Notes: generated by a model not told the origin, from the sequence alone. A DNA stretch of 13,139 nucleotides from Baffinella frigidus (GCA_026770585.1 MU646710.1:13078-26216); one strand, 5' to 3'. Shown: positions 11,503-13,139, counted from the stretch's first letter. Numbers and translations are program-made.

Positions 11503-12996
11503 ACCTCTAAACCCGAAACCCGAAACGCTCTCAGAGAGAAAAGGCGACTTTACTGAGAAAAACAGCAGATGAGCGGGATTGCAGAACCTTAAACCCGTGA
11601 ACCGCTGCAGACCACACTGCTCTGCACTGCACCGGCTGATGGTCGACCTGTAGGACCGCATGGAGCTGTCGGCCCTGATCCCCACACCCTAATCCCCATC
11701 CCCGTAACGCCCCCACCCCCGCAGCATCCTAAACAAACCTCTTAGTCAACCTGGCTGCGCAGCATCCTGAATAGACTCCTGCAGACGACACGGCGCAGCA
11801 CCGGCTGCTCGTGGACCTCTGGGACAGCATGGAGCTGTCGCGACCTTCTACCCCAAACCGTCACCCCTTGCAGACCCTTTGGGATAATCTTAACCCCGAC
11901 TCAGGCAGATCTAGACCTTCCCCCCTAACCAACCCACCCCCCTCCCCTGCAGATCACACGGCGCTGCACCGCCTCTTAGTGGACCTGTGGGACCGGATGG
12001 AGCTGTCGACGTTCTACCACGGGCTGCCGATCGCGCTCGCGAACGAAGAGGCAAACTGCATGCACCTCATCGTGCAGGTTATCAGACCCGAAATCCCGAA
12101 CCCTGGACCCGAAACCGGAATAGCCGCGTTCCGGAACCGACACCCCACACACCATACAGCGGACTTCGAAGGGATTTTGAATAACCCATGAGCGATAAAA
12201 CCCAGGACCCTACGGTAGGCAACCCGTAGTGGCGTAGGGGGGTTCCTACGGATAAGGTAACGGAATCTCGGGCACTGAGTGGAGCTGTCGACGTTCTACC
12301 ACGGGCTGGCGATCGCGCTGGCGAACGAGGAGGCAAACTGCATGCACCTCATTGTGCAGGTCTGCCACCCTCTTGAAATCCTGAATCCTCACCCCCAACC
12401 CCGACACCCTACTTGCTGAACCCTGAACCCTCACACCTAGACCCTAGACCCTAGACCCTAGACCCTAGACCCTAGACCCTAGACCCTAGACCCTAGACCC
12501 TAGACCCTAGACCCTAAATGCGCCCCAACATCCAAACCCCAAACCCTGAATCCTAAAACCTTAACCCCTAAATCTTAACCCGAAACCCGAAACCCTAAAT
12601 CCTAAACCCTAAACCCTATTACGCCTGCAGGGGCGGGTGCGCGCGACAGACCCAGTCACAAACGCACGCGAGACGATCTCAACCCTACGCCCTGCACACA
12701 ACACACAACACACAACACACAACACACAACGCACAACACACAACAAACGACACACAACAAACGACACACAACAAACCACACACCCCACACACCCCACACC
12801 CCATCAACAATCAACAATCAACAATCAACCATCAACCATCAACAATCAAGCATAAATCCTGAAGCTTGCACCGCGGAGCAGGGGCGCGTAAGAGTGTGCG
12901 TGACGGATCCAGTGACAAACGCGCGCGAGACCATCTCGATCCTCACGCCGGGAGACTTCTTCGGCGAAAACGCGCTCATCGGGGATAAGCAGGCAC
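226..12996 (+). CDS. Voltage-gated K+ channel with cyclic-nucleotide-binding domain, partial at both ends, 22 exons
   Basis: The spliced model is 226-280, 1078-1129, 1300-1341, 1633-1736, 2014-2097, 2459-2515, 2933-3024, 3698-3770, 4462-4524, 4930-4974, 6029-6139, 7040-7126, 7624-7701, 7951-8028, 8822-8912, 9787-9848, 10016-10066, 10660-10754, 10937-11027, 11299-11380, 11953-12077 and 12882-12996. It gives 577 codons with no stop, and all introns are GT-AG. Residues are counted from the first full codon. Domain order: cytosolic N-terminus 1-131, S1 ~138-162, S2 ~175-197, S3 ~229-245, S4 ~267-288, S5 ~315-335, pore helix and filter ~359-379 (TTVGFGD), S6 ~388-408, C-linker ~409-490, CNBD ~491-577 and beyond. 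By family the product is a tetrameric plasma- or organelle-membrane cation channel. The filter predicts K+ selectivity, S4 predicts voltage sensing, and the CNBD predicts modulation by cAMP/cGMP or a ligand-independent regulatory role. The fold assignment is secure. Ligand, gating polarity and location are not shown by sequence. The 5' and 3' ends lie outside the window. Confidence 0.93.
829..984. repeat. Nested inverted repeat, possible foldback element, in intron 1
   Basis: The motif AATTGACTTTTGAAT at 829-843 recurs as its reverse complement near 969-984. A second forward copy (TGACTTTTGAATACC) near 862-876 has reverse-complement partners near 939-953 and 962-980, the last flanked by a G-run that pairs with its C-run. 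This could fold into a hairpin. No target-site duplication is obvious. Confidence 0.55.
893..930 (+). other. Exon-2-like fragment (ADSDEELSGG)
   Basis: GCGCAG is followed by a stretch coding ADSDEELSGG, which resembles ADSEEEITG in exon 2 at both DNA and protein level. It sits between the arms of the inverted repeat. It may be a degenerate copy of exon 2 or an unused alternative exon. Unlike most copies in this gene it lies upstream but matches the 3' half of the exon. Confidence 0.4.
1078..1129 (+). CDS. Exon 2 (acidic N-terminal segment)
   Basis: The acceptor is ATCACAG|GTAAGC and the donor is ACCG|GTGACC. Only the phase-0 frame is open, and it gives VSSTRDELFADSEEEIT plus one base of a Gly codon. 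It enters in phase 0, as exon 1 requires, and leaves in phase 1. The acidic composition suggests a disordered cytosolic stretch. No domain is recognised. Confidence 0.6.
1132..1299 (+). repeat. Intron 2: CCCCAAAA/CCCCAAA array
   Basis: After the donor the intron is almost pure C/A in 7-8 bp units (CCCCAAAA, CCCCAAA) and ends TACAACCAG. Any open frame here on either strand is a by-product of the repeat. Confidence 0.85.
1300..1341 (+). CDS. Exon 3, possible cassette exon
   Basis: The acceptor is CAACCAG and the donor is CCCGG|GTAAAC. It is 42 nt, entered and left in phase 1, and encodes TAWQLSSPGGPPP with split Gly codons at both ends. Because it is symmetric, exons 2 and 4 would also join in frame without it. 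It is called on its unique sequence and splice sites only; there is no family match. Confidence 0.45.
1342..1632 (+). repeat. Intron 3: heptamer-like repeat and repeated exon-4 acceptor
   Basis: It holds degenerate CCCTAAA/CCCCAAA units, a repeated ATGGCGGAGGC motif (about 1414 and 1445), and a 14-bp direct repeat GCAACGCAGGGCAC at 1606-1619 and 1624-1637. The second copy of that repeat spans the exon 4 acceptor, so the acceptor itself is duplicated. Confidence 0.75.
1633..1736 (+). CDS. Exon 4 (N-terminal Pro-Lys-Ser repeat)
   Basis: The acceptor is CAACGCAG and the donor is CAGCCG|GTGACC. It enters in phase 1 and leaves in phase 0. It encodes HNKIAPFDPANA, then five PKS units and IVPRRQP. 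The PKS units come from a near-perfect 9-bp tandem repeat (CCAAAGTCT). The segment is basic and probably disordered, with Ser in SP-type contexts. Repeat number could vary without breaking the frame. Confidence 0.75.
1732..1862 (+). repeat. Copies of exon 4 donor region in intron 4
   Basis: The 20 bp across the exon 4 end and donor (1732-1751) recur identically at 1843-1862 and, diverged, at 1791-1808. Each copy carries AGCCG|GTG, so each is a potential donor. The rest of intron 4, to 2013, is CCCTAAA-type repeat. Confidence 0.75.
2014..2097 (+). CDS. Exon 5 (N-terminal basic segment before S1)
   Basis: The acceptor is CTGAACCAG and the donor is ACGAAG|GTAACC. It has 28 codons, phase 0 at both ends, reading ATRLAVGARTLS, then KAGFSFEKKFTEFKTK. 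Basic and amphipathic composition is usual just before the S1 region in this superfamily. There is no separate domain. Confidence 0.75.
2098..2458 (+). repeat. Intron 5: CCATAAA and CCCTAAA arrays
   Basis: A uniform CCATAAA heptamer run occupies about 2108-2164. It is followed by mixed CCCTAAA, CCCTACA and ACAATCA units to about 2450, with a clean CCCTAAA run at about 2385-2428. Confidence 0.85.
2459..2515 (+). CDS. Exon 6 (segment leading into S1, IHP motif)
   Basis: The acceptor is TATACCAG and the donor is CACCCG|GTTTCG. It has 19 codons in phase 0: VFGIGKGVLGMPDSKLIHP. Joined to exon 7 it reads KLIHP-DSPF, the IHPxSxF-like motif just before S1 in HCN/KCNH/CNG-type channels, which supports both splice sites. 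Confidence 0.85.
2516..2932 (+). repeat. Intron 6: CCCCAAA repeats then unique sequence
   Basis: The first ~100 bases are CCCCAAA/CCCGAAA-type repeat. About 2630-2930 is mostly unique, with a short repeat CCTGAATTTGACCA near the acceptor (about 2891-2924). I see no coding exon or RNA gene here. Confidence 0.7.
2933..3024 (+). CDS. Exon 7 (transmembrane helix S1)
   Basis: The acceptor is TTTGGCAG and the donor is TTCTG|GTACGC. It reads DSPFAKVMTVLMC, then IFLLYTALAVPVMIGFF and two bases of a Trp codon. The hydrophobic run with the YTALAVP motif is the S1 helix typical of CNBD channels (compare LLYxAxxVP). It leaves in phase 2 and exon 8 completes the Trp. Confidence 0.93.
3098..3310 (+). other. 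AT-rich open reading frame inside intron 7, origin unknown
   Basis: An open frame from ATG at 3098 covers about 71 codons (MCWLLILLRAAFASLFLDIY at the start, VYFEWNNEGILSGTNEFIK later) before running into the repeat units at 3310. Its composition is AT-rich and unlike both the GC-rich exons and the C/A introns. It cannot be spliced into the channel in any sensible way. It may be an inserted fragment of organellar, viral or other foreign DNA. I do not recognise the protein. Confidence 0.4.
3310..3770 (+). repeat. Tandem units of about 117-134 bp carrying the exon 8 acceptor and exon start
   Basis: Four copies of GGCAGGTACGCGGAGAGTTG-like sequence, each continuing to about 33 nt of exon, start at about 3310, 3444, 3576 and 3693. 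Each has CAG followed by the exon 8 start. Between them lies a shared body with GTTGACTT and GTCAAAAGTTGATGTTTCAT. Only the fourth copy continues into the S2 coding sequence. A related body fragment lies at about 4797-4882 in intron 9. Confidence 0.88.
3698..3770 (+). CDS. Exon 8 (S1-S2 loop and start of S2)
   Basis: The acceptor is CATGGCAG and the donor is ATTCAG|GTATTT. Its first base completes the Trp codon of exon 7, then YAESCYKMPTLEF and DMFVDTFFIIQ follow. FDMFVDTFF is the acidic S2 start conserved in this superfamily (FDxxVDxFF). It leaves in phase 0. Confidence 0.93.
3771..4461 (+). repeat. Intron 8: 60-70 bp tandem repeat, MITE copy, repeated acceptor tract
   Basis: About 3898-4070 carries two to three copies of a unit with CCCCCCACCTAGCCCTTACT and CCCATGTTTCAGACCCTAAC. 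About 4193-4305 is a MITE-like element, listed separately. About 4367-4461, up to the acceptor, is three imperfect copies of a unit with GTTGACT and TTGGTTCG. Confidence 0.75.
4193..4305 (-). mobile_element. MITE-like element copy 1, inverse orientation to the copy at 6485-6623
   Basis: The sequence from about 4193, including TTGGAATCCATAGCAATGGA and ending GCTGCTAAGTGG, matches the reverse complement of about 6485-6590 over most of its length. The end at 4294-4305 is the same 12-bp terminal repeat seen at 6612-6623. The other end is too diverged to place. There is no coding capacity, so it would be non-autonomous. Confidence 0.65.
4462..4524 (+). CDS. Exon 9 (rest of S2)
   Basis: The acceptor is TTCGCGGCAG and the donor is ATTACG|GTATAA. 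It has 21 codons in phase 0: IGMTFVLGVYRKGEYNDSYIT. Following FFIIQ, this completes S2 and begins the S2-S3 loop. Confidence 0.9.
4525..4929 (+). repeat. Intron 9: GAACCCGG octamers, hairpin and repeat-body fragment
   Basis: A tandem 8-bp unit GAACCCGG repeats about seven times at about 4574-4628. A perfect 13-bp inverted repeat (AAAACACCGTTTG at 4714-4726, its complement at 4743-4755) forms a hairpin. About 4797-4882 resembles the body of the tandem units before exon 8. Confidence 0.8.
4930..4974 (+). CDS. Exon 10 (S2-S3 loop), 45 nt
   Basis: The acceptor is GGGCTGCGAG, preceded by a CTTCTTTATTCG tract, and the donor is AAATTT|GTACCA. It has 15 codons in phase 0 (YFKTPEMEGRRVMKF). It bridges SYIT and VGWLYLK with a charged loop, as expected before S3. 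The non-CAG acceptor lowers certainty slightly. Confidence 0.8.
5155..5333 (+). repeat. 32-bp minisatellite, about 5.5 copies
   Basis: Units start at 5155, 5188, 5220, 5252, 5284 and 5316. Each begins GGGTCC and contains GGAATGAATA and CTCCTACCGTA. There are no unique spacers, so this is a simple tandem repeat. A 15-bp piece of the unit occurs inverted at 12205-12219. Confidence 0.9.
5571..5696. repeat. Foldback (inverted-repeat) element
   Basis: The 22-bp arms at 5571-5592 and 5675-5696 (ACCTGTTTTTCTTTCATT… and its complement) differ at one position. Pairing continues more loosely inwards (ACTACACAGTT against AATTGTGTAGT), so most of the 126 bp can fold. There is no coding content and no clear target duplication. 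Confidence 0.75.
5882..5917 (+). other. Partial copy of exon 11 (S3), upstream
   Basis: It matches 6040-6075 at 32 of 36 bases and still reads FKSSFLFDICT. No acceptor directly precedes it and the frame then diverges, so it is a dead exon fragment. Confidence 0.85.
5938..5968. repeat. Perfect 31-bp palindrome
   Basis: CTCCTATGCAACCTC at 5938-5952 and its exact complement at 5954-5968 are separated by one base. It lies between the exon 11 fragment and the real exon 11. Confidence 0.9.
6029..6139 (+). CDS. Exon 11 (transmembrane helix S3)
   Basis: The acceptor is GGCGGCAG and the donor is TCTGCG|GTAAGC. It has 37 codons in phase 0. It reads VGWLYLKSSFLFDICTSIPV, then SYIDYYMLATECGPNSA. YLKSSFLFDICTSIP is the S3 signature of the superfamily (YLxxWFxxDxxSxxP), including the conserved Asp. 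Confidence 0.95.
6278..6313 (+). other. Copy of exon 11 3' end, downstream
   Basis: It matches 6105-6140 at about 31 of 36 bases (read-through MLETECGSNSE). The donor GCG|GT has changed to GAG|GC, so it is inactive as a splice site. Confidence 0.82.
6370..6408 (+). other. Second downstream copy of exon 11 3' end
   Basis: A more diverged copy (VLENECGLDSA) that keeps TCTGCG|GTACC, a possible donor. It runs straight into the perfect hairpin at 6413. Confidence 0.75.
6413..6462. repeat. Perfect 21-bp inverted repeat with 8-nt loop
   Basis: The arms at 6413-6433 and 6442-6462 are exact complements, with loop GTTTCATT. Each arm contains CACTTAGCTAAGTG, itself a palindrome, whose half CCACTTAGC equals the tip of the MITE terminal repeat just downstream. 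Confidence 0.92.
6485..6623 (+). mobile_element. MITE-like element with 12-bp terminal inverted repeats
   Basis: CCACTTAGCAGC at 6485-6496 and its exact complement GCTGCTAAGTGG at 6612-6623 bound 139 bp of non-coding DNA. A second copy in opposite orientation lies at about 4193-4305. No target-site duplication is evident, so the transposase family cannot be named. Confidence 0.75.
6724..6755 (+). other. Copy of the middle of exon 11, downstream
   Basis: It matches 6078-6109 at about 27 of 32 bases (CCCGTGTCGT, ATCGACT and TACATG are kept). It is out of frame with splice sites and is a degenerate fragment. Confidence 0.75.
6807..6889. repeat. Dispersed foldback repeat, copy A
   Basis: TTGATTACTCTC, AGGCCCTAG, CTTGAGTTGAGAGATA and AAAAGTCTACGAG are shared in order with copy B at about 8950-9028. 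The outer parts (ATTACTCTC and GAGTTGAGAGAT) are roughly complementary. A partial third copy may lie at about 5042-5077. Confidence 0.65.
7040..7126 (+). CDS. Exon 12 (voltage-sensor helix S4)
   Basis: The acceptor is GCGTGGCAG and the donor is CTCAAG|GTCTCT. It has 29 codons in phase 0: IDPDSELKG then LKFLRILKPLRILKMLRLLK. Arg/Lys recur at every third residue (R-K-R-K-R-K), the S4 pattern, so voltage sensing is likely. Confidence 0.96.
7127..7623 (+). repeat. Intron 12: CT-rich microsatellite then unique sequence
   Basis: About 7127-7345 is a degenerate CT/CTCG microsatellite starting directly at the donor. About 7346-7623 is mostly unique with short repeats (GGCGAGTCAAAAA/GGCGAGTAAAA). The Ser/Arg-rich and Glu/Arg-rich frames here are repeat artefacts. 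Confidence 0.8.
7624..7701 (+). CDS. Exon 13 (S4-S5 linker)
   Basis: The acceptor is TTTACACCAG and the donor is ATCAAG|GTTCAG. It has 26 codons in phase 0: VIKFVHIFDIIEDFF then RPPPLVYRVIK. Amphipathic linker that joins the voltage sensor to S5. There is no nearby copy. Confidence 0.9.
7702..7950 (+). repeat. Intron 13: CATCCCT, CCCTAGA and CCCTAAA arrays
   Basis: Three different heptamers follow each other as clean blocks: CATCCCT (about 7723-7757), CCCTAGA/CCCTGGA (about 7768-7808) and CCCTAAA (about 7811-7858). Unique sequence leads to the acceptor ATGGCTGCAG. Confidence 0.88.
7951..8028 (+). CDS. Exon 14 (transmembrane helix S5)
   Basis: The acceptor is GGCTGCAG and the donor is GAAAAG|GTCCTC. 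It has 26 codons in phase 0: VLIIIAFVCHFFTCTYWL then VKEVSTEK. CHFFTCTYW corresponds to the H(W/F)xAC(I/L)W motif at the end of S5 in this superfamily. Confidence 0.95.
8427..8456 (+). other. Oldest upstream copy of exon 15 start
   Basis: GGCTGAAGT, then a TAG stop, then GTTTATGTTGATGAA: the exon 15 start in degenerate form. It does not keep the preceding CAG. Confidence 0.75.
8503..8563 (+). other. Upstream copy of exon 15, acceptor plus 5' half
   Basis: It matches 8818-8878 at 58 of 61 bases, including the ACAG acceptor, and reads AEVDEFMLMKSVDTESTFH. It breaks off at the His codon, before the pore-helix part. A spliceosome could choose it, but the frame soon leaves the channel sequence. 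Confidence 0.92.
8718..8799 (+). repeat. GCTGACAA octamer tandem repeat, about 10 copies
   Basis: An uninterrupted 8-bp repeat ends about 22 bases before the exon 15 acceptor. Every unit contains CTGAC, which fits the CTRAY branch-point consensus. The minus-strand Ser-Ala-Cys-Gln-Leu-Val frames are artefacts of this repeat. Confidence 0.93.
8822..8912 (+). CDS. Exon 15 (S5-pore turret and pore helix start)
   Basis: The acceptor is GTGAACAG and the donor is AACACAG|GTGAAG. It enters in phase 0 and leaves in phase 1. It encodes AEVEEFMLMKSVDTQSTFHK then WVLAWYFVNT. AWYFVNT followed by VFTTVGFGD aligns residue for residue with the WYWAxxTMTTVGYGD pore of related channels, which fixes the splice phase. 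Confidence 0.94.
8950..9028. repeat. Dispersed foldback repeat, copy B
   Basis: It shares TTATTACTCTC, GGTCCTAAAACAGGCCCTTG, GAGTTGAGTGATA and AAAAGTCTATGAG, in order, with copy A at 6807-6889. TTATTACTCTCGA and TCGAGTTGAGTGATAA are roughly complementary, so it can fold. Confidence 0.65.
9274..9313 (+). other. Downstream copy of exon 15 3' end with donor
   Basis: It matches 8875-8914 at about 31 of 40 bases and reads DKWAMAWYVVNT before GGT. A shorter trace (GTCAACACTGGT) lies at 9239-9250. It holds the 3' part of the exon only, complementing the upstream copies that hold the 5' part. Confidence 0.85.
9535..9571 (+). other. Upstream copy of exon 16 with altered selectivity filter
   Basis: It matches 9782-9818 at 34 of 37 bases, including the TGCAG acceptor. 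It would encode VFTTVGFRDLT: the second Gly of GFG is Arg, which would destroy K+ conduction. It then runs into CACGAAAACGG repeat. Confidence 0.9.
9787..9848 (+). CDS. Exon 16 (K+ selectivity filter)
   Basis: The acceptor is GGGGTGCAG and the donor is TTCACG|GTCTGC. It enters in phase 1 and leaves in phase 0. It encodes VFTTVGFGDLTAQNPEEMFF plus T. TTVGFGD is a K+ channel filter of the GFG type, as in KCNH channels. The downstream NPEE segment leads into S6. Confidence 0.97.
9849..10015 (+). repeat. Intron 16: CCCTAAA and CCCCAAA arrays
   Basis: A clean CCCTAAA run at about 9893-9935 is followed by CCCCAAA at about 9958-10005. The acceptor is AAATCAG. The first intron bases (GTCTGCACCATCA) resemble the start of exon 17 (GTATGCATCATGT). 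Confidence 0.88.
10016..10066 (+). CDS. Exon 17 (transmembrane helix S6)
   Basis: It has 17 codons in phase 0: VCIMYIGTIIFGILLSE. The acceptor is AAATCAG and the donor is TCTGAG|GTTTAC. The Gly-containing hydrophobic helix directly after the pore is S6, the activation gate. Confidence 0.94.
10067..10659 (+). repeat. Intron 17: CCCTAGA and CCCTACA arrays, duplicated acceptor region
   Basis: CCCTAGA heptamers (about 10092-10150) and CCCTACA heptamers (about 10178-10263) form separate uniform blocks. About 10264-10425 is unique. About 10436-10548 and 10573-10692 are two copies of one segment, with ACTGTCTTGTCAGCAGC units, CCTAACCCCTCC and the exon 18 start. Confidence 0.88.
10512..10548 (+). 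other. Identical upstream copy of exon 18 acceptor and first 33 nt
   Basis: All 37 bases equal 10656-10692 (CCAG plus the exon start, reading VESAWSAMRAF). The copy then changes abruptly into CCTAAACCCC repeat. A young duplication with an intact acceptor. Confidence 0.95.
10660..10754 (+). CDS. Exon 18 (C-linker, first part)
   Basis: The acceptor is CCCTTTCCAG and the donor is ATCGA|GTACCG. It enters in phase 0 and leaves in phase 2. It encodes VESAWSAMRAFTREKGALLQ then EMMTFMGNKDI. Charged helices after S6, as in the C-linker that couples the CNBD to the gate. Confidence 0.92.
10755..10936 (+). repeat. Intron 18: CCCTAAA/CCCAAA repeats
   Basis: Repeat begins five bases after the GT (GTACCGCCCTAAACC) and continues to CCCTCCATCAG. 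There is only a short unique piece (CAGCCTTCTCTTCTTCA at about 10839-10855). Confidence 0.85.
10937..11027 (+). CDS. Exon 19 (C-linker, middle)
   Basis: The acceptor is CTCCATCAG and the donor is TCCATG|GTCAGT. Its first base completes a Glu codon, then SKTQDEICRWVAFSKD and CEHERVTYDRALSM follow. It leaves in phase 0. Matches the helical C-linker in position and charge; sequence there is poorly conserved between families. Confidence 0.9.
11028..11298 (+). repeat. Intron 19: degenerate heptamers and copied exon 20 acceptor
   Basis: Degenerate CCCTAAA/CCCTAGA units and unique sequence, with a copy of the exon 20 start at 11154-11182. C-rich before the acceptor GATTGCAG. Confidence 0.8.
11154..11182 (+). 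other. Identical upstream copy of exon 20 acceptor and first 23 nt
   Basis: All 29 bases equal 11293-11321 (TTGCAG plus VPPELRK). The copy ends exactly where CTAAACC repeat starts (GGAAAAC|CTAAACC). Confidence 0.95.
11299..11380 (+). CDS. Exon 20 (C-linker end, start of CNBD)
   Basis: The acceptor is GATTGCAG and the donor is GCTATCG|GTGAGA. It enters in phase 0 and leaves in phase 1. It encodes VPPELRKTLVGQMCHDEL then MRVPLFNAI. LPxxLRxxI....L...PLF is the standard C-linker to CNBD transition (VPLF marks the A helix). Confidence 0.95.
11605..11671 (+). other. Degenerate upstream copy A of exon 21 (stop codon)
   Basis: CTGCAG plus a sequence like the exon 21 start (LHRLMVDL), in which the Trp codon TGG is TAG, then DRMELS. 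It ends before the FYHGLP part. Inactive through the stop. Confidence 0.88.
11779..11840 (+). other. Upstream copy B of exon 21, in frame with the real exon
   Basis: CTGCAG plus DTAQHRLLVDLWDSMELS, entered in the same phase as exon 21. From its acceptor (exon start 11785) to the real exon start (11953) is 168 nt with no stop, so use of this acceptor would add 56 residues in frame. Confidence 0.88.
11953..12077 (+). CDS. Exon 21 (CNBD, first part of beta-roll)
   Basis: The acceptor is CCCCTGCAG and the donor is GTGCAG|GTTATC. It enters in phase 1 and leaves in phase 0. It encodes DHTALHRLLVDLWDRMELS, then TFYHGLPIALANEEANCMHL and IVQ. ANEEANCMHLIVQGRVRV, made with exon 22, is the strand pattern Exxxxx(M)xxIxxGxVxV of CNBDs. 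The longest exon here and the only exon 21 copy holding both halves. Confidence 0.95.
12280..12361 (+). other. Downstream copy of exon 21 3' two-thirds with donor
   Basis: It matches 11998-12079 at 78 of 82 bases, stays open (MELSTFYHGLAIALANEEAN continues to LIVQ) and keeps GTGCAG|GT. Only CCG to GCG changes an amino acid (Pro to Ala); the other three differences are silent. No acceptor fits its frame (only GAG before TGGAG), so it is probably unused. Confidence 0.93.
12629..12682 (+). other. Upstream copy of exon 22, acceptor plus 5' half
   Basis: CTGCAG plus GRVRATDPVTNARETIST, like exon 22 but two codons shorter after GRVR. It then passes into CCCTACGCCCTGC and ACACAAC repeat. Confidence 0.92.
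12882..12996 (+). CDS. Exon 22 (CNBD, phosphate-binding cassette), last exon in window
   Basis: The acceptor is CGGAGCAG and the proposed donor is GGCAC|GTGCCC. It encodes GRVRVCVTDPVTNARETISI then LTPGDFFGENALIGDKQA and one base C. PGDFFGENAL is the phosphate-binding cassette motif (PGDxFGExAL). The trailing C would start an Arg codon (CGN), matching the conserved Arg that contacts the nucleotide phosphate; the residue itself lies in the next exon, off the window. The donor position is less certain than the acceptor. Confidence 0.9.
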
Positions 12997-13095
12997 GTGC
13001 CCCGAAATCCCACCCTCAACCCTTACCCCCAAACGGGGGAGAAATCCGAAACCCGAAACACTAAGCCCTAAACCCTAAACCCTCAAATCTTGCAA

Positions 13096-13113
13096 GTCGA
13101 TAAGCAGCCACAA
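13096..13113 (+). other. Possible short downstream copy of exon 22 end
   Basis: TCGATAAGCAGCCAC resembles GGGATAAGCAGGCAC at the end of exon 22. It is short, so chance similarity is possible, but it fits the pattern at other exons. The remaining window end (12997-13139) is degenerate CCCTAAA/CCCCAAA repeat. Confidence 0.5.
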
Positions 13114-13139
13114 ACCCCGAAAAACCAAACCCCCCAAAC

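Larger units (their letters stand above)
11381..11952 (+). repeat. Intron 20: GA microsatellite and two exon 21 fragments
   Basis: A GA-rich microsatellite (about 11398-11500) lies just after the donor. Then come degenerate exon 21 copies at 11605-11671 and 11779-11840, and C-rich sequence up to the acceptor CCCTGCAG. The Arg-Glu and Ser-Leu frames over the GA tract are artefacts. Confidence 0.82.
12078..12881 (+). repeat. Intron 21: exon 21 and 22 copies, CCCTAGA array, ACACAAC and ATCAACA heptamers
   Basis: An inverted 15-bp piece of the minisatellite unit (12205-12219), a copy of exon 21's 3' half (12280-12361), a uniform CCCTAGA array (about 12436-12512), CCCTAAA units, a copy of exon 22's start (12629-12682), then ACACAAC (about 12695-12745) and ATCAACA (about 12802-12848) heptamers. 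Confidence 0.88.

Noticed and set aside
11247-11685. Open frames on both strands over the GA/CT tract (Arg-Glu or Ser-Leu repeats)
   Set aside because: Dinucleotide repeats have no stops. The real exon 20 and the exon 21 fragments explain the rest.
1-13139. tRNA, rRNA or other structured RNA genes
   Set aside because: No cloverleaf with TΨC-type box and no rRNA-like segment was recognised by eye. Hairpins seen are simple inverted repeats.

Overview
The window is eukaryotic nuclear DNA. It holds the middle part of one plus-strand gene, split into about 22 very small exons (42 to 125 nt). Joined in phase, the exons give 577 codons of a six-transmembrane potassium channel with a C-terminal cyclic-nucleotide-binding domain (CNBD; HCN/KCNH/CNG/AKT superfamily). 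All proposed introns are GT-AG and every junction keeps the reading frame. The first exon and the end of the CNBD lie outside the window, so the gene is open at both ends. No start codon, promoter, stop codon or polyadenylation site is seen.

The exons are GC-rich. The introns are mostly A/C-rich heptamer arrays of the plant/algal telomere type (CCCTAAA, i.e. TTTAGGG on the other strand) and its variants CCCTAGA, CCCTACA, CCCCAAA, CCATAAA and CATCCCT. The heptamer, the protist-like channel and the intron style suggest a microalga or related protist; the species cannot be told from the sequence.

Layout: 1-2515 holds the cytosolic N-terminus (exons 1-6, with a Pro-Lys-Ser repeat). 2933-7701 holds S1 to S4 and the S4-S5 linker (exons 7-13). 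7951-10066 holds S5, the pore with filter TTVGFGD, and S6 (exons 14-17). 10660-11380 holds the C-linker (exons 18-20). 11953-12996 holds the CNBD as far as the phosphate-binding cassette (exons 21-22). Coding sequence is about 13% of the window.

The most unusual feature is in the introns. At least ten exons are accompanied by degenerate or identical partial copies of themselves. Upstream copies nearly always carry the splice acceptor plus the 5' part of the exon. Downstream copies carry the 3' part plus the splice donor. Two copies stop exactly where a telomere-like heptamer begins. One upstream copy gives a 168-nt in-frame extension of a CNBD exon. The introns also hold a MITE-like element with 12-bp terminal inverted repeats (two copies, opposite orientation), several perfect hairpins, a 32-bp minisatellite, and an AT-rich open reading frame of unknown origin.
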